In this document: positions 52,325-59,364 of the stretch, piece after piece | How positions within the stretch are numbered: the first letter of the stretch is position 1 | How the letters are laid out: each line of letters begins with the position of its first letter | From: Fibrobacter sp. UWT2 | GTDB lineage: Bacteria; Fibrobacterota; Fibrobacteria; Fibrobacterales; Fibrobacteraceae | DNA length: 64,000 nucleotides | Assembly: GCF_900142545.1 (NCBI RefSeq) | Contig: NZ_FRBF01000003.1 | Span: 213,451-277,450, forward strand | Reading direction: 5' to 3' | The notes under the pieces: model-generated | Database searches by the model: none | The model's input: the letters and a program-made list of their open reading frames with translations, nothing else | What the model was told of the DNA's origin: nothing | Program-made: the position numbers and the translations under genes

Positions 52325-52642
52325 ATGGATATTCAGTTCTCTGCTCGTCACTTTAATGCTTCTGCCGGACTCCAGGATCGTATTCAAGAAGAAATGGATA
52401 AATTAGCTCGATTCTACCCGAATATCACCAGTGCCTCCGTTATCCTTGACCATGAAGTTGAACACCAGCGCCATTGTGAAATTACTGTGAATATTACCGG
52501 TTCTCAAGTGGTGGCCTCTGCCGACGAAGAAAACATGGGCAAGGCTGTAGATGTGACCCTTGAACGCATCAAGGTGCAGCTCAAGAAGGCCAACGACAAG
52601 CAGAACGACCATCGTGCCCAGCCGATGTCTGAAGTTGTATAA
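52325..52642 (+). CDS. hpf: Ribosome hibernation promoting factor (short HPF)
   Basis: 105 residues: short form, without the long C-terminal dimerisation domain. 'MDIQFSARHFNASAGLQDRI' and 'LARFYPNITSASVILDHEVE' start the beta-alpha-beta fold, with 'VASADEENMGKAVDVTLERI' at the end. It binds the 30S subunit and favours inactive ribosome dimers in stationary phase. Preceded by its own likely promoter and TAAGGAGG, and followed after 12 nt by hprK. Order rpoN-hpf-hprK is common in this type of operon. Confidence 0.95.
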   Translation: MDIQFSARHFNASAGLQDRIQEEMDKLARFYPNITSASVILDHEVEHQRHCEITVNITGSQVVASADEENMGKAVDVTLERIKVQLKKANDKQNDHRAQPMSEVV

Positions 52643-52654
52643 CCGGATGATATC

Positions 52655-53686
52655 GTGGCTGAGTCAAGATTAAAAGACATCAAGATCCTGCACCGAGAAC
52701 GTCTCTTGGTGCGGGACTTTTTTTTGCGTTACGGCAAAGACTTGCAAATGGCTTGTCATTCTCCGGAATCGAGCCTTGACGCCCCTATTGCCGAAAGTGG
52801 TATTCACAGACCGGGCCTTGCCATGGCGGGCTACACCAAGGTTTATAGTTCCCAGCAGATCCAGGTGGTAGGCCACACGGAATGGAACTATCTGGAATCG
52901 ATCGGTCCCGAGGGTCGCGCAAAAGTTTTTGAGAATTTATCTGTATTCAAGGCCCCGATGTGGGTGGTGACGCATTCGCAGATGCCGCACCCCGAACTCA
53001 AGGCCATGTGTGACCGCTTGAACATCCCGCTGTTCTCGACCACGCTCCATACCTACGAATTCAACAAGATCGCCCAGCGTATCTTGGAAGAATTCTTTGC
53101 GCCCCATGCCATTATCCATGGCAGCCTTGTGGACGTTTACGGTGTGGGTATGCTCTATGTGGGCGACAGCAACGTGGGCAAGTCGGAATGCGTGCTCGAC
53201 CTCGTGGAAAGTGGACACCGCATGGTGGCCGACGACGTGGTCCATATCAGTAACGTGGGACGCTCCATTATCGGACGTCCGGACCCGCTGATCAAGCACC
53301 ACATGGAAATCCGCGGAGTGGGTATCCTCGATATCCGCGCCATGTTCGGTATCCACGCCATCCGTAAGGTGAAAAAGATCGAAACCATCGTGGAACTGCA
53401 ACAGTGGCACCGCGACGGTGGTTACGACCGCACCGGGCTCAATGAGCAGGAAGAAGAGGTGATGGGTATAAAAATCCCCAAAGTCGTCATTCCTGTGGCC
53501 CCCGGTAAGAACCTGACCGTGATTTCCGAGGTCATTGCCATGAATACTTTGATGAAATATAGCGGTCAAAACGTGGCTCAGGACTTTAATGAGTCCCTAA
53601 TGCAAAAGATTAAGGCCAAGGCCAAGGGTGAGTATGTCGATGATTTATTAGATTTCGACAATCAAAATTGGTCTTACTATGAATAA
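52655..53686 (+). CDS. hprK: HPr kinase/phosphorylase
   Basis: 343 residues, GTG start. N-terminal domain of about 140 residues, then the P-loop 'GDSNVGKSECVLDL' near residue 170 (GDSGxGKS in most members; here Asn replaces the first Gly) and the signature 'EIRGVGILDIRAMFGI' near 215. HprK phosphorylates Ser of HPr and also reverses it, linking carbon state to control. No HPr (ptsH) or EI gene is in the window. In Gram-negatives, HprK beside rpoN and lpt genes is often tied to PTS-Ntr type control. Overlaps mlaD by 8 nt. Confidence 0.93.
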   Translation: MAESRLKDIKILHRERLLVRDFFLRYGKDLQMACHSPESSLDAPIAESGIHRPGLAMAGYTKVYSSQQIQVVGHTEWNYLESIGPEGRAKVFENLSVFKAPMWVVTHSQMPHPELKAMCDRLNIPLFSTTLHTYEFNKIAQRILEEFFAPHAIIHGSLVDVYGVGMLYVGDSNVGKSECVLDLVESGHRMVADDVVHISNVGRSIIGRPDPLIKHHMEIRGVGILDIRAMFGIHAIRKVKKIETIVELQQWHRDGGYDRTGLNEQEEEVMGIKIPKVVIPVAPGKNLTVISEVIAMNTLMKYSGQNVAQDFNESLMQKIKAKAKGEYVDDLLDFDNQNWSYYE

Positions 53687-54596
53687 GTTTTCGAGGCTGA
53701 TCAAAGAGAACCTGTTGCCGTTTGTCGTGTTCGTCATTCTCGTGGCGTCCTGTTCTGCGGCATGGTTCTTTTTCCATCCGGCTAGTCCTTATCATGAACG
53801 CTTTAGTTTTGTAGTGTCATTCGATGCCGTGGGTACCCTTTCTCCGGGTAACCTGGTCAAGGTGCGTGGCATTAAGCGTGGCGAAATTACCAAGGTGGAA
53901 CTGACGGACGAGGCCGTCTATGTGACGGTTCGGGTTCTGGCTGAAACGAAGGTTCCGAGGAACTCGGAATTCCGCCTGATTACCGCGGGCCTGATGGGCG
54001 AACGCGAAATTTGCATTTTGACGGGTGATTCCCAGGAACTGGTCCATGAGGGCGATACACTGATCGGACGTTTCGACCAGGGCATGGCCGGTTTCGGCAA
54101 GAAGGTCGGAGCCATTCTGGCCGATTTGGGCGAATTGAGGGATTCTGCCCGCTCGGTCATGGATTCCCTCTCGAATGGTCAGGCCGGTGCGCAACTGGAT
54201 CGAGTTTCCAAGAAGGCGAACACCGTGGTCCGCAAGACCAAGGTGAACGTAAACGCCTGGAAAGCCGAGGTGGACGCTCTTCTGGATAAATGCGACCACA
54301 GCCTGGAGAATGCGCAGGGAGCCCTGGAATCTATCGCCAACACTGGGGAATCCAGAATCAAGGAATTGAATGCATTGATAGCGCGCACCCGCGAATTGCT
54401 GGAAACCGTCAAGAAGTTGAAGGACCGGTCCAATACGGTTTTGGCTAAGCTGCTGGAGGGAGACAACACGGCGGGGATGGTGATTGACCAGGCTTCGCCC
54501 TTAAACAAGGGACTGGATAAGCTGCTTAAAGATGTGGATGCCTTGCTTTCTGACATCAAAAAGAACGGCTTAGACATTAATGTGGATATTTTTTAA
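53679..54596 (+). CDS. mlaD: MlaD-like phospholipid transport protein
   Basis: 305 residues: membrane anchor ('FVVFVILVASCSAAWFFF') then the MlaD/MCE domain, 'FVVSFDAVGTLSPGNLVKVR', 'GIKRGEITKVELTDE', 'PRNSEFRLITAGLMGER'. The rest is long, charged and helical (about 150-305, 'VMDSLSNGQAGAQLDRV' and more) where most MlaD proteins are short; this may form an extended periplasmic needle. It would hold phospholipids for retrograde or anterograde movement between membranes. MlaE/MlaF are not in this window. Last gene of the lpt-rpoN run. Confidence 0.85.
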   Translation: MNKFSRLIKENLLPFVVFVILVASCSAAWFFFHPASPYHERFSFVVSFDAVGTLSPGNLVKVRGIKRGEITKVELTDEAVYVTVRVLAETKVPRNSEFRLITAGLMGEREICILTGDSQELVHEGDTLIGRFDQGMAGFGKKVGAILADLGELRDSARSVMDSLSNGQAGAQLDRVSKKANTVVRKTKVNVNAWKAEVDALLDKCDHSLENAQGALESIANTGESRIKELNALIARTRELLETVKKLKDRSNTVLAKLLEGDNTAGMVIDQASPLNKGLDKLLKDVDALLSDIKKNGLDINVDIF

Positions 54597-54680
54597 AAAA
54601 AGTTTACCCCTTTTCCGAAAAAAAAGTTATTTATCACATTATTGGTACAAACGAGTTTAATCGCAACCAAGGAGAAAACC

Positions 54681-55151
54681 ATGGCTGAAAAGAAACCTGT
54701 AAAAATGAGCGATGCAGACCTCAAGTTCTTTGAGGATATGTTGATTGAAAAGCGTAGACAGATTGTTACGGCGCAGACCGACTTTGACAAGACCGAAACG
54801 TTCAAGAATCAGGCACAGGCAGGCGAAGGTGGTGAATCCAACAGTGCTGACCTGGCAACCGACTATAACGCTCTCGAAACGAACTTCTCCTTGGCTGCCC
54901 GCGAAGGCAAGTATCTGGTGTATCTGGAAGAAGCCCTCAAGCGCATCAAGAAGGGTACCTTCGGTATTTGCAAGGTGTGCGGCGAACTGATTCCCAAGGC
55001 CCGCCTGATTGCCGTGCCTACGGCCACCAAGTGCGTGAACTGCAAGGAAGAAACCAAGCGCAAGGAAAAGGAAGACAGCCGTCTTGAAATGGCCCGTATG
55101 CTTGCCGAAGCCCAGCGCCGCGAAATGCAGAAGCGCGCCGCCGGAAAGTAA
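54681..55151 (+). CDS. DksA/TraR-type zinc-finger protein
   Basis: 156 residues from the ATG at 54681 with AAGGAGAAAACC upstream. A helical coiled coil (about 15-92) carries 'SADLATDYNALE' near the tip and is followed by a four-cysteine zinc finger, C97, C100, C118, C121 ('GICKVCGEL', 'TKCVNC'), then a long helix. DksA binds the secondary channel of RNA polymerase and works with ppGpp at rRNA and amino-acid promoters. The finger is intact, so an active regulator is expected. Stand-alone gene with its own leader and terminator. Confidence 0.88.
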   Translation: MAEKKPVKMSDADLKFFEDMLIEKRRQIVTAQTDFDKTETFKNQAQAGEGGESNSADLATDYNALETNFSLAAREGKYLVYLEEALKRIKKGTFGICKVCGELIPKARLIAVPTATKCVNCKEETKRKEKEDSRLEMARMLAEAQRREMQKRAAGK

Positions 55152-55213
55152 TAGAGGACGCACCTGCGGTGCTCTGAGCAATGAGCTTTGAGTAACGAGG
55201 TATGGAAAAATTT

Positions 55214-55239
55214 AAAGCCCCCTTAAGGGGGCTTTTTTT
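55214..55239 (+). terminator. Rho-independent terminator
   Basis: AAAGCCCCC and GGGGGCTTT pair around TTAA and are followed by T7. It ends the dksA-like gene and may also stop the GH5 transcript from the other side. Confidence 0.85.
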
Positions 55240-55292
55240 ATTCTCGCAGGCACGTTAGTGCCGTGCTCACACCTCAGAGCTGGGCGACCTCA

Positions 55293-56366
55293 CTAGCCCT
55301 TCGCGAGCAGTTCCATCAGCTCGTTATCGAGGCGGTCCGGATTGTCGTACTGCTTCAGGCTGTTGTGGAGCGATTCGCCCTTCGATACAATGCCGAAGTC
55401 GAGGTTCTTGTAGTTCCAGTAGCTGTAGCCGACGTCTGCATCGCGGAGGATTTCCATGAAGTCGTGCATCCAGGCGAGTTGGTACTTACGGGGCACCTGA
55501 ACGTACACGCCGAATTCGTTGCAGGCGACGGGCAGGTCGTACTTTGCGCGGAAGTCGAGTGCGTTCTGGATGCTTTCTTGCAGACGGGCCTTGTCCCATT
55601 TGCCGAATTCCACGTTGAGGCGGGTGGTAGCACCGGCCTCGGGAGCGGCGTAGTCGCCTGGCCACGGGCGTTCAATTTTAAAGAACGGATCGTTGATCCA
55701 GGCGGCCCCCTGGTGCGTGAATGTCACCGGGGTGTAGGTATGAAAGCTGTAGATGGCGTTGTCGTCGTCCATCGGGGTCAGGTACTTGAATTCGTGGGCG
55801 CTGTTCCACTTGTTGCTGCCGACCACAATCGTGTTCTTGGGAGCGTGCTTGCGGATTGCCCAGAAAATTTCGTCTTTTACTTTGTCCCAAACCAGGGAGT
55901 CGGCCGCAGCGGGCTCGTTCAGGAGCTCCATCATCACGCGCGGTTCGCTGCTGTAACGTTCGGCCATGAACGACCAGACTTTTGCGGTGTCCTTGCGGGC
56001 ATCGGCACTTACAAAGAATGGCTGCTCCTGGTAAGAGCCGAGGTGAAAGTCGTGGCCCGGGCACTTGTGCAGGTCAAGAATCACGTACAGGTCATTTGCC
56101 AGAATGTCCTTGATGGCCTTGTCCAGCAGAGCGAAAATTTCTTCTTTAGGCTTGATCGTTCCTTCGTCGAACAGGTTAAAGTAGTCTACCGGCAGACGTA
56201 CGTGGTTGAACCCCGCACCGCGGATGCGCTTGAAATCGCTATCGCCGAGGAAGGTCTTGATGTGTTCAATGATCCCGGGAAACCCTACGGGATCTTTTTC
56301 CTGGATGCAGTCCACCTGACTGAACCATCCGCCCAAATTCACTCCCCGCAGTCTTTCATTGGTCAT
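55293..56366 (-). CDS. GH5-family endoglucanase-like enzyme, no signal peptide
   Basis: 357 residues. Opens 'MTNERLRGVNLGGWFSQ' with no leader, so it should stay in the cytoplasm. The eight-barrel landmarks are 'RGAGFNHVRLPVDY', 'LYVILDLHKCPGHDF', the acid/base E151 in 'MELLNEPAAAD', 'YSFHTYTPVTFTHQGA' and nucleophile E284 in 'VACNEFGVYVQ'. It should hydrolyse beta-1,4-glucan or short cello-oligosaccharides taken up by the cell. The start has GGGATGAT upstream. Secreted cellulases in the same window have signal peptides and C-terminal sorting domains; this one has neither. Confidence 0.9.
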   Translation of the reverse strand: MTNERLRGVNLGGWFSQVDCIQEKDPVGFPGIIEHIKTFLGDSDFKRIRGAGFNHVRLPVDYFNLFDEGTIKPKEEIFALLDKAIKDILANDLYVILDLHKCPGHDFHLGSYQEQPFFVSADARKDTAKVWSFMAERYSSEPRVMMELLNEPAAADSLVWDKVKDEIFWAIRKHAPKNTIVVGSNKWNSAHEFKYLTPMDDDNAIYSFHTYTPVTFTHQGAAWINDPFFKIERPWPGDYAAPEAGATTRLNVEFGKWDKARLQESIQNALDFRAKYDLPVACNEFGVYVQVPRKYQLAWMHDFMEILRDADVGYSYWNYKNLDFGIVSKGESLHNSLKQYDNPDRLDNELMELLAKG

Positions 56367-56401
56367 TGTATCATCCCTGTGTGCGATAAGGCTGGATTGC
56401 C

Positions 56402-56692
56402 TTATTCGTTTACAATCGTAAGGTCTTCTTCGGCAATGTTCAAGCTCATGATGACTTCCATGTCATCGGGAAGATCCTTGAAATCAACTACCAGTCCAAC
56501 CTTCTTGGATTCGTCCTTCTGCTTTTCGAACAGGACGACATCAAAAATCTTCATTCTTACCACCGCCTCTTGTGTGACGGGGATTTCTACTGTCATGCCC
56601 TTGCTGATGGGACCTTCAACAATCTTGCCCTTGAACACCAGAGACGTCTGGTCGTCGCCGAGCGATGTCTTCTTTACATGAAATACAGCCAT
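56402..56692 (-). CDS. Small beta-barrel protein of unknown function
   Basis: 96 residues from the ATG at 56692 with AAGGTATA upstream. The strand pattern 'LVFKGKIVEGPISKGMTVEI', 'ARMKIFDVVLF'-like segments and 'VGLVVDFKDLPDDMEVIM' resembles domain 2 of translation factors such as EF-Tu (OB-like barrel) without the GTPase domain. It also resembles small 'elongation factor Tu-like' hypothetical proteins of several phyla. No signal peptide; cytoplasmic. Faces away from mqnA, downstream of it in gene order only. Confidence 0.6.
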   Translation of the reverse strand: MAVFHVKKTSLGDDQTSLVFKGKIVEGPISKGMTVEIPVTQEAVVRMKIFDVVLFEKQKDESKKVGLVVDFKDLPDDMEVIMSLNIAEEDLTIVNE

Positions 56693-56777
56693 TATACCTT
56701 AGCCATTTTCGGTTATTTTTTGGTTATTTTATTTTTTGACCTTGTTGCAGGTCGTGGCGAAAAATTAACTTTTTTAT

Positions 56778-57614
56778 ATGGCTTTACGAGTTGGTCGAAT
56801 CCCTTTTTTGGTCTGTGCGCCGTTTTTTCATGACTTCCTTGGACGAGAGTCCGAATTTGGCGATGTGGAATTTGTGGACGGGGCGCCGAGTGCGCATTGT
56901 GCAGGACTAAAAAATGGTTCTATCCATTTGTCTCCGGCGTCGTCGATTACGTTTGCGCAGAAGCCGGGAGCCTTTGTGCTTGCTCCTGATATTTGTACCT
57001 CGTGTTCGTTCGAGGTCCGCTCGGTAAAACTTTTCTCCAAGGTCCCTATCGAAGAATTGTCGCACAAGACGGTGTGCCTTACGGCACAGAGTATGACGTC
57101 TATTAACTTGTTGAAGATTCTGCTGCAAGAACGTTTTGGCCTTGAACCGGTATACAAGTCTGGAACCTACGAGGCGACCGATGACGCATGCCTTTTGATT
57201 GGCGACCAGGCGCTCGAAGAAAATGAACGCCACCGTTTTGCTTTCGGGTACGATTTGGGTGCCTTGTGGCAGGATTGGCAGCAGGTCCCCTTCGTTTTTG
57301 GGGCGTGGATTGTTGCGAAGAGCGCGCTTAAGCCAGATTTAGAACAAAGTTTGTTCCGTTACCTGCAGGCCACTCGCGATAGCGTTGAAAAGTTCCGTGA
57401 AAACCCTACTAAGGCGTTGGATAAGTGGCTTGCCCATTATCCGGTGGACTTGCCCCGTGCGGTAGTGGAAAACTACTATTCGGCGATTGACTACCGCTTT
57501 ACCGATGATCGAAAACGCTCGCTTTCGCTGTTTTTTGAACATGCGGCGGCCCTCGGCTTAATTGAAACTGCCCCGAATTTAGAGTTTTTGGCGTTTCCCT
57601 CGCAAGAAGTATAA
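56778..57614 (+). CDS. mqnA: Chorismate dehydratase (futalosine menaquinone pathway)
   Basis: 278 residues. Type-2 periplasmic-binding-like fold used as an enzyme: 'LRVGRIPFLVCAPFFHDF', 'CAGLKNGSIHLSPASSITFA', 'TAQSMTSINLLKILLQERFG' and 'FAFGYDLGALWQDWQQVPFV' match the MqnA layout. The enzyme removes water from chorismate to give 3-enolpyruvylbenzoate, the first dedicated step of the futalosine route to menaquinone. The other Mqn genes are not in the window. The ATG lies inside TTTTTTATATGG, with no clear Shine-Dalgarno. Confidence 0.88.
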   Translation: MALRVGRIPFLVCAPFFHDFLGRESEFGDVEFVDGAPSAHCAGLKNGSIHLSPASSITFAQKPGAFVLAPDICTSCSFEVRSVKLFSKVPIEELSHKTVCLTAQSMTSINLLKILLQERFGLEPVYKSGTYEATDDACLLIGDQALEENERHRFAFGYDLGALWQDWQQVPFVFGAWIVAKSALKPDLEQSLFRYLQATRDSVEKFRENPTKALDKWLAHYPVDLPRAVVENYYSAIDYRFTDDRKRSLSLFFEHAAALGLIETAPNLEFLAFPSQEV

Positions 57615-57693
57615 AAAAGTAAAAAATAAATAGACATTGCCTTAAAACAAAGTTATTTTAAAGACATCGCCCTTTAACAGGTGAGGTTGGTCT

Positions 57694-58557
57694 ATGGTTG
57701 AAGAAAAAATCCTTATTGTGGACGATAACGCCGAAATCTTGGAGAAAACCAAGGACCTTTTGGCTCGTGTCGGTTATAGTGTTGAATGCTGCAGTTCCGG
57801 AAAAGACGCTTTGGATTTCTTGGCTGAAAACCAGGTGGATTTGGTGTTGCTGGATATCAATATGCCGAACATGAACGGTTTCGATGTCTGCTTGCGTATT
57901 CGCCAGCGCCATGCTCTCGATGACCTTCCGGTGATATTCCTGACGAACCGCGAAGATTCCGATAGCGTGACCAAGGGATTCCAGGCGGGCGCTTCTGACT
58001 TTGTGAGCAAGAGCGCCATTGCCGAAATCTTGCTGGCTCGTGTGAATGTGCATATCCGTTTGGCCCGTTCGCTGCGCAACCTGCGAGATATTTCTTTGAC
58101 CGACGACATGACGGGCTGTTTCAACCGCCGCCACGGCATGTTCTCGCTGCGTGAATGGTTCTCGCGTTCCAAGCGTTACGGAACCCAGTTCGCCATCATT
58201 TATTTCGACTTGAATGGTCTTAAGGCGACCAACGACCAGTACGGCCACCAGGCAGGTGACTTGCTCTTGCGTTCGGTGGCGACTGCTGTCAAGGACATTT
58301 TGCGTGAAACCGACCAGCTCTTTAGAATGGGTGGCGACGAGTTCATGGTCATTTGTCCCGAAACCGACGTGAAGGGCGCCTTCGTTTGTGCCGAGCGTAT
58401 GGAAAAGGTGGTGTCCGAAATCAAGATTGTCGATAAGCAGGCGTCCTTCGCTTACGGCGTTGCCCATTCCAGCGAAGACTACAAGGAAGTCGACGACATG
58501 CTGCACAGCGCCGACGTTTCCATGTACAAGATGAAACAGGAAATGCGGAAGAAGTAG
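57694..58557 (+). CDS. Response regulator with GGDEF diguanylate cyclase domain
   Basis: 287 residues, PleD-like plan. Receiver (1-120) with acidic pair D10/D11, phosphoacceptor D54 in 'LVLLDINMPNMNG' and Lys in 'DFVSKSAI'. The GGDEF domain has an intact 'RMGGDEFMV' (G213-F217) and, five residues before it, an RxxD inhibitory site ('RETD'), so product inhibition is expected. It makes cyclic di-GMP, usually when phosphorylated. No sensor kinase is adjacent. A small DNA-binding region is absent, so it acts through the second messenger alone. Terminator follows. Confidence 0.92.
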   Translation: MVEEKILIVDDNAEILEKTKDLLARVGYSVECCSSGKDALDFLAENQVDLVLLDINMPNMNGFDVCLRIRQRHALDDLPVIFLTNREDSDSVTKGFQAGASDFVSKSAIAEILLARVNVHIRLARSLRNLRDISLTDDMTGCFNRRHGMFSLREWFSRSKRYGTQFAIIYFDLNGLKATNDQYGHQAGDLLLRSVATAVKDILRETDQLFRMGGDEFMVICPETDVKGAFVCAERMEKVVSEIKIVDKQASFAYGVAHSSEDYKEVDDMLHSADVSMYKMKQEMRKK

Positions 58558-58573
58558 ACGCTCGAAGGATCTA

Positions 58574-58606
58574 AAAAAAATCCTGCTTAAAAGCAGGATT
58601 TTTTTT
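58574..58606 (+). terminator. Rho-independent terminator
   Basis: AAAAAATCCTGCTT pairs with AAGCAGGATTTTTT and is followed by T8 and a G. It ends the response regulator gene. Confidence 0.85.
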
Positions 58607-58643
58607 GTTATTTGAATCTTGTGTCCGAGTCACCCTGAACAAC

Positions 58644-58668
58644 GTCATCCTGAACTTGTTTCAGGATC
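58644..58668. repeat. Palindromic intergenic repeat (GTCAT..ATC type)
   Basis: ATCCTGAA (58647-58654) pairs with TTCAGGAT (58660-58667). Fourth copy of this stem in the window, with T-A in place of C-G at the middle pair. Confidence 0.75.
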
Positions 58669-58683
58669 GTTTCAGGGTCAGCT

Positions 58684-59316
58684 TCAGCCTTTTATCGATG
58701 CAAGCAGCTTCTTCAGGCGCTCGGCAATGGTTGCCCAGTCGCCTGCGGCCATCAGCTTCGGATCGTAAATGCTTGCGCCGAACGAAAGCAAATTTGCGCC
58801 GGCCTTCAAGTAGCTTGCGGCGTTCTCCGGGTTCACGCCGCCGCATGCCATCAGTGGAATGTCGCGGAACGGCCCGCGCAGCGCCTTGATGTATTCGGGG
58901 CCGCCTACGCAGTTCACCGGGAAAATCTTCACGGCGGTGGCGCCCAGGTCATAAGCCTTCTGCACTTCGGTCGGGGTGAGTGCACCCGGAATAATCGGGA
59001 TGCGGGCCGTGGCCGAAAGGCGGATGATTTCGTTGCGGGTATTGGGCGTTACAATAAATTCGGCGCCTGCGGCAATGGCCTTCTCTAAATCGCTGCCGTG
59101 GCGGACTGTGCCTGCACCTACGGCAATGCCGTGCGGCTTGGCGGCAGCCTTGATTGCCGCGATAATCACCTCGGCGTCCTTGGTATTCATGGTGACTTCG
59201 ATCGCCTTGAGACCGCACTTGACGGCGGTGTTGACGCAAGCTTCTTCTGCACCACGGGGAATGTCGCGGAGAATGCCCACGACCGGCATCGGTTTTAAAA
59301 ATTCTAGCAGTTCCAT
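58684..59316 (-). CDS. eda: KDPG/KHG aldolase
   Basis: 210 residues, full length. Class I aldolase of the (beta/alpha)8 type: 'MPVVGILRDI', catalytic Glu in 'KAIEVTMNT', phosphate loop 'VGAGTVRHGSDLEKA', Schiff-base Lys in 'ATAVKIFPVN' and 'PLMACGGVNPENA'. It splits 2-keto-3-deoxy-6-phosphogluconate to pyruvate and glyceraldehyde-3-phosphate, in Entner-Doudoroff or uronate breakdown. No edd or kdgK gene is nearby. AAGGG precedes the ATG; a T-rich stretch lies further upstream, separating it from the GH9 gene. Confidence 0.95.
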   Translation of the reverse strand: MELLEFLKPMPVVGILRDIPRGAEEACVNTAVKCGLKAIEVTMNTKDAEVIIAAIKAAAKPHGIAVGAGTVRHGSDLEKAIAAGAEFIVTPNTRNEIIRLSATARIPIIPGALTPTEVQKAYDLGATAVKIFPVNCVGGPEYIKALRGPFRDIPLMACGGVNPENAASYLKAGANLLSFGASIYDPKLMAAGDWATIAERLKKLLASIKG

Positions 59317-59333
59317 GCCCTTAAAATTAATAA

Positions 59334-59357
59334 TAAAAAGGCGAGCCGGAGCTCGCC
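59334..59357 (-). terminator. Terminator of the GH9 cellulase gene
   Basis: On the reverse strand GGCGAGC pairs with GCTCGCC over TCCG and is followed by T5 (59335-59339). It lies 8 nt past the stop of the GH9 gene and just before eda. Confidence 0.8.
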
Positions 59358-59364
59358 GTAAGAT

